NCBI RefSeq assembly: GCF_964204645.1
Contig: NC_134030.1
Coordinates: 1,033,855 to 1,097,854, forward strand
Direction of reading: 5' to 3'
Source of the DNA: Tubulanus polymorphus
Taxonomy: Eukaryota > Nemertea > Palaeonemertea > Tubulaniformes > Tubulanidae
Length of the DNA stretch: 64,000 bases
In this document: piece after piece, positions 1 to 13,577 of the stretch
Numbering within the stretch: the first letter of the stretch is position 1
Layout: each line of letters opens with the position of its first letter
Notes under the pieces: model-generated
Database searches by the model: none
The model's input: only the letters and a program-made list of their open reading frames with translations
What the model was told of the DNA's origin: nothing
Position numbers and translations under genes: made by a program

Positions 1-747
1 AAAGTTAAACAGAAAATTTAGTAAAAAATTATTAAATAAATAATAAAATAGATAAGTAAATCTAGTCCTGCTTTCACAAAAAAGTTTTGTTCAGACTTTT
101 TGGGAAACTGGATATATATATATAACTTATATTTATTTTAATCATCAGGTATAATATAGCAATTGACTTGAAATGAATATCATACTAGTATTTATAAACA
201 TACAAATCTTCATTAACAAACTAGGGCAAAACATCCCAAAAACGTTAGTTAAAGATATATCATAATTCATTTACTCATTTCAAAATGAGATTTACCATAT
301 TTACATATATCATATCATATATCGTTATCTCAATTTTTATGGTTATTCAACTACCTCAATTCTGGGATTTATTAAATAGCAACAATTGTGCAAAATCTTA
401 GTATTTTCACTGGTGTCACTTTCTTCTTTTTGCCGCTGCTTTTATTTAAAGAAAACACGTTGGCCTTCGTCAATTTGATAATAATAATTGTCTTATTTGG
501 AAAGAAATTCTTGGATTCAGAAAATATAGCACTTGTATCTGAATTCTTGGAAATATTCATTGAATCATCAATCGAAGTGACAAAAATTAGACAAAAAATA
601 CTTTTAGTGGATAAATGGTGGTTGTAAGCGGGATTGTTAGACGGAGAGGGGAGATAGAGGAACCGCTCGTCTTTTCTTCTGATGCTGTCCTGTCTTGCAT
701 TCTGTGACACAGATTGTAGTTGGATAAACACAGCTGATATCTCATTA
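1..747. other. AT-rich stretch, no supported gene
   Basis: Mostly AT-rich sequence. A 150-codon open frame lies on the minus strand at 372-824. It starts at an ATG and ends in a lysine/serine-rich tail (KSSGKKKK). It overlaps, in another frame, the more gene-like 47-codon ORF at 748-891. I see no domain in it and no good splice acceptor feeding it. It could be an alternative last exon of the minus-strand family gene, but nothing beyond its openness supports that. Confidence 0.3.
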
Positions 748-891
748 TCATCGTAATTGAAATGTATGTTGTACCTCTGAATCTGCATTCTTTTTTGGCG
801 GCCGAGGTCCACTTGTTCCCTCACTACAACTGCTGTCCGATCCTTTTCTCTTTCTCGAGGTTTTGGAATTAAAATTAAAAGTTCCGTCCAT
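748..891 (-). CDS. Small basic ORF or candidate exon, 47 aa
   Basis: The ORF starts at an ATG and reads MDGTFNF, then SKTSRKRKGSDSS and SGPRPPKKN, ending FQLR. The KRK and PRPPKK clusters resemble nuclear-localisation signals and recall the PPPKKTR segment that opens the last exon of the family gene. It lies about 0.5 kb downstream of the minus-strand MNIL exon, where a last exon would be expected. An AG preceded by pyrimidines lies upstream, and a weak GT follows the GAG codon inside the ORF. No relatedness to the canonical last exon can be shown. It could equally be a chance basic ORF. Confidence 0.35.
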   Translation of the reverse strand: MDGTFNFNSKTSRKRKGSDSSCSEGTSGPRPPKKNADSEVQHTFQLR

Positions 892-1378
892 CAGCTCTTA
901 GCCGTTGAGAAGTACTGCGTGAAAATGAGCAAAACTAGTAATCATAGCTTGACCTGGTTTCTCAATAATGATGTCACTGGGAAAGCCTTTTGGAATAGTT
1001 GAAAGGCTTGATGTTAATACTTGATCTGGATGGGTCCGCGCCCCTTCTATAGTGTCAAAAATATATAAATTGTGAAATTTTCCAATTTGGATGCTGTTCT
1101 TGGAAATGAAAGGATAATTTCACTCTGTTTTTATCATTTGGTTTTAACGGATAATTCTTGCTGGAAACTACCGTCTTGTGTCTGAACACTCGATATATCG
1201 ATTTCACTGGTGTGTGTGTCATTAGCATGTTTTGCTTGAAATGTGACTTTTGCTCAAACTATTGACAGCATATTACAGTTTGATTCCTTATTATCACCAG
1301 TAGTCATTGCACGCTTTAATCTAACATTGCTAAGGTAATTTTAGGTAATTGCCCTCCCATTCTCTATCTGGTGTGCAG
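892..1378. other. Intergenic or intronic sequence, nothing recognised
   Basis: About 490 bases without a convincing reading frame, RNA gene or repeat. It lies 3' of the minus-strand MNIL exon copy that ends in a stop. Confidence 0.5.
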
Positions 1379-1542
1379 CTATCTGATAGGCCGCTGCTGA
1401 GGCGTATTAATCCGATTTTGGGGAGGGGCAGCAGCGGGCGACAAAGGATTAACCGGTGGTGGTAATATCCTATCGGGAACCAAGTTTCTTTTAAATTCCT
1501 CCACCAAGTCCCCAAACGGGCAGTCTTGTAAAATGTCCAAAA
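1379..1542 (-). pseudogene. MNIL exon copy with premature stop
   Basis: The acceptor (TTTTACAG) gives phase 1 entry, matching the preceding RWEEFVR exon. The frame reads FLDILQDCPFGDLVEEF, then RNLVPDRILPPPVNPLSP, and stops at TAG after PQQRPIR. The full-length form (76 codons) continues with a Pro/Arg segment and ends LTE at a donor. Either this copy is truncated or it serves as a last coding exon here. Confidence 0.55.
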
Positions 1543-4500
1543 CTGTAAAATAAAAATAGAGAGAAATACATTAAACAACAAGTCGAATGGTTTTGATGCT
1601 ACGGTTAAGAATTCTGGTACTCGGCGAGGTTAAACATTCATTTCTTAAACTTTACAATCGATTGTCACATTGATGGCACCATCTATCCTTTCTAAAAACA
1701 ACTATAGGATTTCAATTGCACAATGTTAATACTACGGATCAACAGTTATTATTAGATTTTGATTATCAGTGACATACGTCACACTAAATGATATTGTATG
1801 AAAATAGTTAAACTACTTACACTCCGGTAGAAATAAACGTACAAACTCCTCCCACCGGAACGCACGACGAATTCGAAAAGTTAGTGTTCCTGCTTGACAA
1901 AACTAGTTTGAATAAGAGCTGTTTGTTTTAATGAGATGAACTGAATCCATAGAATTATGTAACTGAACCTAAGTGTGTCCAGTTCCCAAATAAGGATTTG
2001 TGTTTTTCTAACCCATTTACGTAAGATATCAACAGACAGGGTTCATTCAGAGGTCAATCCTAAATGTCCCTCCCTTGAGAAAAGTGGCGTTTCAGGTGAT
2101 CAACAGATAAAAATTCATTTAAAATCTGAATCTTTGGCTTTTCTATAAACAGATTGCAGATTGCATTGGCTTGAAACCTGCTTTTGGCATCTAGAAAAAT
2201 AAGTAAAAATCATTTGAAAAAACATTTTATAATGAGTCCGTCAAACAGTTCAATGCTTTCTTACACTTATTCTTAACAAAGTATGAATAAATTAGCATGA
2301 AAACAGTAAATTTGTAATTGCAGCAGCTTAGCCGCTTGAAGTCGAAGGGTCTGCCCCCCGTGTTTTTCTCTGAGCTTTCGGCATCTAGTAAGATAACTAT
2401 GATATAATGATATTAATAGAAAAATTTAAAGTAAAAGTATTAAATAAATTGAAGATACATCATATAATCGAGCCAGTCAAACAGTTCAGTACTTTCTAAC
2501 AACTATTCTTAATCATGAATAAATTAGCATGGAAACAGTAAATGTGTACTTACAGTAGCATACGGGCTGGAACTTGAGGGGCCCGCGGCCCAGGTTTTTC
2601 TAATTGCTTTAGGCATTGTTGTAATGCATGGTATGAATAATTAGCATGGAAGCAGTACATTTGTAATTGCAGCAGCTTATGGGCTGGAGGTCGGGCTGGA
2701 AGTTGAAGCTTCTGCGCCCCCTGTTTTTCTCTGAGCTTTCGGCATCTAGTAAAATAACTATGATATAATGATATTAATAGAAAAATTTAAAGTAAAAGTA
2801 TTAAATAAATTGAAGATACATCATATAATCGAGGCAGTCAAACAGTTCAGTACTTTCTTACAACTATTCTTAAGCATGGTATGAATAAATAAGCATGGAA
2901 ACAGTAAATTTGTACTTACTTTATTATAGGGGCTCGATGTTGAGGGCCCCGCGCCCCGTGTTTTTCTAACAGCTTTTGGCATCTTCTAGAAAAACAAGTA
3001 AAAATATTAAATCATTTGAAAATATATCAGTCTTATTCTGGTTCAGTGAACTAATTCTTTATATGGTGCATGTAGGGGTCCAGGGACACCACATCCACTA
3101 ATTCTCTATATGGTGCATGTAGGGGTCCAGGGACACCACATCCACTAATTCTCTATATGGTGCATGTAGGGGTCCAGGGACACCACATCCACTAATTCTC
3201 TATATGGTGCATGTAGGGGTCCAGGGACACCACATCCACTAATTCTCTATATGGTGCATGTAGGGGTCCAGGGACACCACATCCACTAATTCTCTATATG
3301 GTGCATGTAGGGGTCCAGGGACACCACATCCACTAATTCTCTATATGATGCATCCACTAATTCTCTATATGGTGCATGTAGGGGTCCACTCTATATGGTG
3401 CATGTAGGGGTCCAGGGACACGTATTGTTAAAAAGAGGCAGTTTAACGTCGTACCACAGGACAAATAGATAAAAATCACTGATAAAATGTATGGATAAAA
3501 CGTATTGTTAAAATGAGGCAGTTTAACGTCGTACCACAGGACAAACAGATAAAAATCACTGATAAAATGTATGGATAAAACGTATTGTTAAAATGAGGCA
3601 GTTTAACGTCGTACCACAGGACAAATAGATAAAAATCACTGATAAAATGTATGGATAAAACGTATTGTTAAAAAGAGGCAGTTTAACGTCGTACCACAGG
3701 ACAAACAGATAAAAATCACTGATAAAATGTATGGATAAAACGTATTGTTAAAAAGAGGCAGTTTAACGTCATACCACAGGACAAACAGATAAAAATCACT
3801 GATAAAATGTATGGATAAAACGTATTGTTAAAAAGAGGCAGTTTAACGTCATACCACAGGACAAACAGATAAAAATCACTGATAAAATGTATGGATAAAA
3901 CGTATTGTTAAAAAGAGGCAGTTTAACGTCGTACCACAGGACAAACAGAGTGCAATAATCAATGATTTTAATCCAAATAAGATCTTTTTAGTTGTGACTG
4001 TTTGAATTGAGAGGCGGCGATCTCGCTAGTGAGCCAAAAGACAGACACTTGAAATGAAAATAATATAAATAGTCAATTTCATTCGACATTTTTATTATGA
4101 CGTTCATTAATTAAAAAATTAGCATGAAAGCAAAGAATTTATAATTACAGGAGCATATGGGCTTGATGTTGAGGGACGCCCTTGTCCGCTGGGTGCCTTT
4201 TTCGTGGCTTTTGATATCTAAAAAAATTAGTAATAATATTAAATAAATTGAAAATATATCATATATCGAGCGAGTCAAACAGTTCAGTACTTTCTAACAA
4301 CTATTCTTAATCATGAATAAATTAGCATGGAAACAGTAAATTTGTACTAACAGTAGGATACGGGCTTGATGTTGAGGGCCCGCACCCCACGTTTTTTTCA
4401 CTGCTTTCGGCATTATCTAGAAAAATAAGTAAAACTATAAAATCATTTGAAAATACATAATATATCAGATTGTGGTAATCATGGTAATCATGGTATGAAT

Positions 4501-5212
4501 AAATTAGCATGGACGCAGTAAATTTGTTCTAGCACCATTTGTACTGGACGTGAGGGTGCCCTCGCCCGCTGGGCGTTTTTGCAGCTTTAGGCATATAGAA
4601 AAAGTAAAAACATTAAATCATTTGAAAATATATCTAGCCTCTCATACAGTTAAGTACTTTTACTTGCCTTATTCTTAAGCATGATATAAATGAATTATGC
4701 TGGGCGTGAGACAGAAACGGAAAGAAAACAGGCCGGCCCAATTCCCGGCCACCTTCATACCGAATGTTGAGTCAAAAAGGTGCTTTGGGCTTTAAAGAAT
4801 TGAAGACACTATTGTAAGCCGAAATAATTGTGGAATTGGACTAAAATTAAATCAAAAAATATGTGGTACATGTTATAGTTGATTTTTTTTCAGTGAAGGC
4901 ATATTAGGCGCACATGAACGACTCATGCGTTCAAGGCATATCCCTTCACTTATGAATATTTTTAAGATCAGTTAATAAATCCGGAATTGTCCCCGAACGA
5001 AGCCGCTCCTCCAATAGGAATCTCCCAGAGGCAATTTAATTGATGGGCACATTTTCAAAATTTGTTTTGGTTAGCGGGCCCCCGACACAGAGTTATGAAA
5101 ACTGGTCACAACTTTTAACTACATACAAAAAAATTGAATGCATTGAAATTGTATTTGGAGACTGAACTTACTTGGTGCTTGAAAGTCGGGAGGCGTCTCT
5201 GGAGGGGTGCTA

Positions 5213-5243
<31 letters not shown>

Positions 5244-7423
5244 TGTTGTTGTTATTTGACAGATTAGAAACAGGCGTCTCCGGAGGGGTGCGCTGCTGCT
5301 GCTGCTGCTGCTGCTGTTGTGATTCACCGACTGTAAATGGAAATAATATAAAAATAAATGCAACAGAAAATGAACACAACAGGCACTTATTACACGGTAG
5401 TTCAGTAGAATGAAGGGGTCTGGGTAGAAAAACGTGTATTCTAAGATTATCAGTATATTTTTCTGTGAGGAATTTCATAAAAACCGGCACGTACGAGGGA
5501 AGTGAGGCATGTGAGATTGAGGGCGTCACTGATACTTACATTTAGCAGCGGTGACCTTCGCTGCGAGGCAAACTGACGCTAGAAATGAAAATAATATAAA
5601 TACATTAGTCAAATTCATTAACGTTGCTAAGTTCAAGTTGCTGGTTTTTTAAACAATTTTAATAAGAAAAAAATATTCAGGTATAGCTAGCACTATATCA
5701 GGAACGTAGCTTGAGGCGGTTCGGGGGGGTTCGAAAATTCAGTTCCTCGCAAAGAAAAATTAAAAACAGAAATGTTAAACTTACAAATATTGAAATTTGT
5801 TCATTTAATCAAAACCTTCGTTATATCAATAGAAATCTCCCAGAGGCAATTTAATTGATGGGCACATTTTCAAAATTTGTTTTGGTTAGCGGCCCCCGAC
5901 ACAGAGTTATGAAAACTGGTCACAACTTTAACCGTTTTAGCTCCATACAAAAAATTGAATGCGTTGAAATTGTATTTGAAGACTGAACTTACTTCGCGCT
6001 TGGAAGTCAGGAGGCGTCTCTGGCGGAAGGGATGCGCTTCTGCTGCTGCTGTTGTTGTTATCCGAATTCAGAGGTGGCGATCGGCCTGGCGACCCAAAGT
6101 AGAGACGCTAGAAATTAAAAAATAATATAAATATATTAGTCAATTTTATTAAAGTTTAAATTTTCAACATTTTTATTGTAACGTTCATTAGTTAATAAAT
6201 TAGCATGAAGCGATGAATTTGTACTCACAGGTGCATATGGACTTGATGTAGAGGGACCCCCTTGTCCGCTGGGTGCCTTTTTGGTGGCTTTTGACATCTA
6301 AAAACATTAGTTATAATATTAAATAATATGAAAATATATAATATATCGAGCCAGTCAAACAGTTCAGTACTTTCTAACAACTATTCTTAATCATGAATAA
6401 ATTGAAAATATATCATATATCAACCAGTCAAACAGTTCAGTACTTTCTAACAACTATTCTTAATCATGAATAAATTGAAAATATATCATATATCGAGCCA
6501 GTCAAACAGTTCAGTACTTTCTAACAACTATTCTTAATCATGAATAAATTGAAAATATATCATATATCAACCAGTCAAACAGTTCAGTACTTTCTAACAA
6601 CTATTCTTAATCATGAATAAATTGAAAATATATCATATATCGAGCCAGTCAAACAGTTCAGTACTTTCTTACAACTATTCTTAATCATGAATAAATTAGC
6701 ATGGAAACAGTAAATTTGTACTAACAGTAGGATACGGGCTTGATGTTGAGGGCCCGCACCCCACGTTTTTTTCACTGCTTTCGGCATTATCTAGAAAAAT
6801 AAGTAAAACTATAAAATCATTTGAAAATAAATTATATATCAGATTGTCAAACGGTTCAATACTTTCTTAATCATGGTATGAATAAATTAGCATGGACGCA
6901 GTAAATTTGTACTAGCACCATCGTTTGTACTGAGGGTGCCCTCGCTCATTGAAATTCCCTTTTGTTTACCATGAGGTAACATTTCAGATGGAGCCACTTT
7001 GACTATAATAAACGGTTGTAGTTCTACAGTTCACTGCTTCAGGTTTTCTATTGCAATATGTCACTATTGAACAAGAAACAAGAAATCAATCGAAGTTTGT
7101 CCGAACTGGTTTTTCAGTTTTTCTCCACTCGTCTATAACGGGCTATCAATCAATATGGTCGAATGTGCAGAATGTTCCAGCTGATAAAAACTGGGTTCCA
7201 AAATAATCAGCCCTTTGCATGTGATGATGCGAACGATCTGCCTGGGTGCACCCTGGTATAGATTTGACGATGCAGTAATGTATGACGGACATTACCTGTC
7301 AGTAGCAGAAGCAGGGTTTAATATTCTATAATATAAATTTCGGTTTCAAGCTCAAGAATGATGACTTCAAACAGGCGTTTACGATAACTTACGTCAATTC
7401 CGGACATCGAAATATTAAACCGT

Positions 7424-7454
<31 letters not shown>

Positions 7455-10400
7455 CGGTTCTTTTTGCATACGGGCTTGATGTACTTGGACCCGCGCCCTG
7501 TGTTTTTTTTCATTGCTTTAGGCATAATCTAGAAAAACAAGTAAAAATATTAAATCGATTTAGGCGTTAATCCTTTTTGTGAAACTGGACCCAAGGGTAT
7601 AAAATACTAAGTAAGGGATGAATAAATAAGCATGGAAGCAGTAAATTTGTACTTACTTTATTATAGGGGCTTGAATGTGAGGGGCCCGCGCCCCGTGTTT
7701 TTTTTACAGCTTTTGGCATTATCTAGAAAAACAAGTAAAAATATTAAATCGTTTGAAAATATATCAGTCAGTCTTATTCTGGTTCAGTGAAATAATTCTT
7801 TATATGGTGCATGTAGGGGTCCAGGGACACCACATCCACTAATTCTCTATATGATGCATGTAGGGGTCCAGGGACACCACATCCACTAATTCTCTATATG
7901 GTGCATGTAGGGGTCCAGGGACACCACATCCACTAATTCTCTATATGGTGCATGTAGGGGTCCAGGGACACCACATCCACTAATTCTCTATATGGTGCAT
8001 GTAGGGGTCCAGGGACACCACATCCACTAATTCTCTATATGATGCATGTAGGGGTCCAGGGACACCACATCCACTAATTCTCTATATGGTGCATGTAGGG
8101 GTCCAGGGACACCACATCCACTAATTCTTTATATGGTGCATGTAGGGGTCCAGGGACACCACATCCACTAATTCTCTATATGGTGCATGTAGGGGTCCAG
8201 GGACACGACATCCACTAATTCTCTATATGGTGCATGTAGGGGTCCAGGGACACCACATCCACTAATTCTCTATATGATGCATGTAGGGGTCCAGGGACAC
8301 CACATCCACTAATTCTCTATATGGTGCATGTAGGGGTCCAGGGACACCACATCCACTAATTCTCTATATGGTGCATGTAGGGGTCCAGGGACACCACATC
8401 CACTAATTCTCTATATGGTGCATGTAGGGGTCCAGGGACACCACATCCACTAATTCTCTATATGGTGCATGTAGGGGTCCAGGGACACCACATCCACTAA
8501 TTCTCTATATGGTGCATGTAGGGGTCCAGGGACACCACATCCACTAATTCTCTATATGGTGCATGTAGGGGTCCAGGGACACCACATCCACTAATTCTCT
8601 ATATGGTGCATGTAGGGGTCCAGGGACACCACATCCACTAATTCTCTATATGGTGCATGTAGGGGTCCAGGGACACCACATCCACTTAGTTGTTGGGCCC
8701 GGGCGCTTTCACCCTTCTTGCTGAAAATCAACTGATATCCTGAATTCTGACTAATTACAGATTGAAAACTGTAATTCACAAGTGCATAATCAATTATTTC
8801 AATCCAAATAAGATTTTCTTAGCTACAGTTTAAATCATCTTAGTTTAATGAAATATGAAAACAAATAAAGATTCTTACCTCCGTCAGATCTCCTTCAAAC
8901 AGCCGTCCCCGGACTCTGTCTGACGAACGAGTGGCGGCCGGGGGCGGCTGTCTGACAGGCCGCTGCTGAGGCGAATTTAATGGACGTGGGGGAGGGGCAG
9001 CAGCGGGCGACATAGGATTAACCGGTGGTGGTATCCTATCGGGAACCAAGTTTCTTTTGAATTCCCCCACCAAGTCCCCAAACGGACATTCTTCTAAAAT
9101 GTTCATCACTGTAAAATAAAAATAGAGAGAAATACATTAAACAACAAGTCGAATGGTTTTGATGCTACGGCTATGAATATTATTCCAACAGGGGGCGCCT
9201 GATGTTACTGAAGTATGATTTCAATGTAACTTCAGTAATTAAAATTATTTTTATTCAGCAGTTAAATTGTACAATTATTCGTTATCTATGATTTCCTGAT
9301 GAGATTTACTGTTTGAGCATCCAGAGATTCCAAACTTTGTCGTTTAACCAATAATTGGTTTAACGATATCACACGGCACCTGCTGAACTCTTTGTTACGT
9401 GTATCAGTCTTATATATGTATTTATTACTTATATTTGTGTAAGGATTGTGTGATGTGACAGTGAATAATTAGCATAATTAATGCAAACTGGATTTCGTCT
9501 ACGGACGGATGAAAAGTGAACGCAATAACTATAGTCCCAAGTGAGATAAAAAAAATTAATTAGTTTGAACTTGAAATAGATATCGCTGTCGTGCTGGATT
9601 GGTGAAAAAACCTGTAAAAATAAAATAAAACAAATTATTAGATGGATATTCATGGATGGAAATGACAACTGTAGAGATAGCATCATTGATATATAGCATC
9701 ATTGATATATTACTTCTACGATGATGATACTTAATTGAATTTGAATTTATTCCTAATTAGCGTAATTTATGCAAAACAGCTACTACCCTCTATTTTCAAA
9801 TTACAAATTGAAATAAGCGTGATTTATTAGAAAAAAGTTATCACTTACCGGCGTAGTAGGCGGTAAACTGGTGGCAGTGGCGGTAAACCGCTGGACGGCG
9901 TTGTCGGCAAAAACTGAAAATACAATCGAAGACAATGTTAAAATCCTGATCTGATTTGTATAGTGTAAGTGAATGGTTTTGGGGTTCGGACTGTCTGCCC
10001 ACACGAGAACACCCGACCCTCGCGCTACTGCTGCATATGACTGCTCGGTGCGTCTGAGGAGCCTTGATGGACACTTACCGGCGTAGTAGGCGATAAACCG
10101 GTGTCGAAACCCCGCTGGGCGGCGTTTTTGGCAAAAACTGAAAATACAATCAAAGACAATGTTAAAAACCTGATCTGATTTGTATAGTGTAAGTGAATGG
10201 TTTTGGGGTTCGGACCGTCTGCCCACACGAGAACACCCGACCCTCGCGCTACTGCTGCATTTGACTGCTCGGTGCGTCTGAGGAGCCTTGATGGACAGAA
10301 CACACCATTGATGGAATAATGGTCAATTCAGTCTAACCTCGTTAAAACTCTGTAAATGTGAGTTAAACTCATTGAAATTCCCTTTTGTTTACCATGAGGT

Positions 10401-10859
10401 AACATTTCAGATGGAGCCACTTTGACTATAATAAACGGTTGTAGTTCTACTGTTCACTGCTTCAGGTTTTCTATTGCAATATGTCACTATTGAACAAGAA
10501 ACAAGAAATCAATCGAAGTTTGTCCGAACTGGTTTTTCAGTTTTTCTCCACTCGTCTATAACGGGCTATCAATCAATATGGTCGAATGTGCAGAATGTTC
10601 CAGCTGATAAAAACTGGGTTCCAAAATAATCAGCCCTTTGCATGTGATGATGCGAACGATCTGCCTGGGTGCACCCTGGTATAGATTTGACGATGCAGTA
10701 ATGTATGACGGACATTACCTGTCAGTAGCAGAAGCAGGGTTTAATATTCTATATATATATATATATATAAATTTCGGTTTCAAGCTCAAGAATGATGACT
10801 TCAAACAGGCGTTTACGATAACTTACGTCAATTCCGGACATCCAAATATTAAACCGTCG

Positions 10860-10897
<38 letters not shown>

Positions 10898-13536
10898 CGG
10901 TTCTTTTTGCATACGGGCTTGATGTACTTGGACCCGCGCCCTGTGTTTTTTTTCATTGCTTTAGGCATAATCTAGAAAAACAAGTAAAAATATTAAATCG
11001 CTTTAGGCGTTAATCCTTTTTGTGAAACTGGACCCAGGGGTACAAAATACTAAGTATGGGATGAATAAATAAGCATGGAAGCAGTAAATTTGTACTTACT
11101 TTATTATAGGGGCTTGAGGTTGAGGGCCCCGCGCCCCGTGTTTTTTTTGTTGCTTTTGGCATTATCTAGAAAAACAAGTAAAAGTATTAAATCATTTGAA
11201 AATATATCAGTCGGTCTTATTCTGGTTCAGTGAACTAATTCTTTATATGGTGCATGTAGGGGTCCAGGGACACCACATCCACTAATTCTCTATATGGTGC
11301 ATGTAGGGGTCCAGGAACACCACATCCACTAATTCTCTATATGGTGCATGTAGGGGTCCAGGGACACCACATCCACTTAGTTGTTGGGCCCGGGCGCTTT
11401 CACCCTTCTTGCTGAAAATCAACTGATATCCTGAATTCTGACTAATTACAGATTGAAAACTGTAATTCACAAGTGCATAATCAATTATTTCAATCCAAAT
11501 AAGATTTTCTTAGCTACAGTTTAAATCATCTTAGTTTAATGAAATATGAAAACAAATAAAGATTCTTACCTCCGTCAGATCTCCTTCAAACACCCGCCCA
11601 CGGACTCTTTCTGACCATCTTTTGGCACCCGGGGGCGGCTGGCTGAGGCGAATTTATTGGGCGTGGGGGAGGGGCAGCAGCGGGCGACAAAGGATTAAGC
11701 GGTGGTGGTATCCTATCGGGAACCAAGTTTCTTTTAAACTCCCTCACCAAGTCCCCAAATGGGCAGTCGTCTAAAATGTTGATCACTGTAAAATAAAAAT
11801 AGAGAGAAATACATTAAACAACAAGTCGAATGGTTTTGATGCTACGGCTATGAATATTATTCCAACAGGGGGCGCCTGATGTTACTGAAGTATGATTTCA
11901 ATGTAACTTCAGTAATTGAAATTATTTTTATTCAGCAGTTAAATTGTACAATTATTCGTTATCTATGATTTCCTGATGAGATTTACTGTTTGAGCATCCA
12001 GAGATTCCAAACTTTGTCGTTTAACCAATAATTGGTTTAACGATATCACACGGCACCTGCTGAACTCTTTGTTACGTGTATCAGTCTTATATATGTATTT
12101 ATTACTTATATTTGTGTAAGGATTGTGTGACGTGACAGTGAATAATTAGCATAATTAATGCAAACTGGATTTCGTCTACGGACGGATGAAAAGTGAACGC
12201 AATAACTATAGTCCCAAGTGAGATAAAAAAAATTAATTAGTTTGAACTTGAAATAGATATCGCTGTCGTGCTGGATTGGTGAAAAAACCTGTAAAAATAA
12301 AATAAAACAAATTATTAGATGGATATTCATGGATGGAAATGACAACTGTAGAGATAGCATCATTGATATATAGCATCATTGATATATTACTTCTACGATG
12401 ATGATACTTAATTGAATTTGAATTTATTCCTAATTAGCGTAATTTATGCAAAACAGCTACTACCCTCTATTTTCAAATTACAAATTGAAATAAGCGTGAT
12501 TTATTAGAAAAAAGTTATCACTTACCGGCGTAGTAGGCGGTAAACTGGTGGCAGTGGCGGTAAACCGCTGGACGGCGTTGTCGGCAAAAACTGAAAATAC
12601 AATCGAAGACAATGTTAAAATCCTGATCTGATTTGTATAGTGTAAGTGAATGGTTTTGGGGTTCGGACTGTCTGCCCACACGAGAACACCCGACCCTCGC
12701 GCTACTGCTGCATATGACTGCTCGGTGCGTCTGAGGAGCCTTGATGGACACTTACCGGCGTAGTAGGCGATAAACCGGTGTCGAAACCCCGCTGGGCGGC
12801 GTTTTTGGCAAAAACTGAAAATACAATCAAAGACAATGTTAAAAACCTGATCTGATTTGTATAGTGTAAGTGAATGGTTTTGGGGTTCGGACCGTCTGCC
12901 CACACGAGAACACCCGACCCTCGCGCTACTGCTGCATTTGACTGCTCGGTGCGTCTGAGGAGCCTTGATGGACAGAACACACCATTGATGGAATAATGGT
13001 CAATTCAGTCTAACCTCGTTAAAACTCTGTAAATGTGAGTTAAACTCATTGAAATTCCCTTTTGTTTACCATGAGGTAACATTTCAGATGGAGCCACTTT
13101 GACTATAATAAACGGTTGTAGTTCTACTGTTCACTGCTTCAGGTTTTCTATTGCAATATGTCACTATTGAACAAGAAACAAGAAATCAATCGAAGTTTGT
13201 CCGAACTGGTTTTTCAGTTTTTCTCCACTCGTCTATAACGGGCTATCAATCAATATGGTCGAATGTGCAGAATGTTCCAGCTGATAAAAACTGGGTTCCA
13301 AAATAATCAGCCCTTTGCATGTGATGATGCGAACGATCTGCCTGGGTGCACCCTGGTATAGATTTGACGATGCAGTAATGTATGACGGACATTACCTGTC
13401 AGTAGCAGAAGCAGGGTTTAATATTCTATATATATATATATATATAAATTTCGGTTTCAAGCTCAAGAATGATGACTTCAAACAGGCGTTTACGATAACT
13501 TACGTCAATTCCGGACATCCAAATATTAAACCGTCG

Positions 13537-13577
<41 letters not shown>

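Noticed and set aside
3054-3420. CRISPR-like array
   Set aside because: Direct tandem repeats with no unique spacers, in a eukaryotic context.
8591-8779. 62-codon ORF repeated in several blocks (GYQLIFSKKGESARAQQLS)
   Set aside because: Repeated only because the blocks are near-identical; it runs into the 47-bp array and stops there, with no donor.
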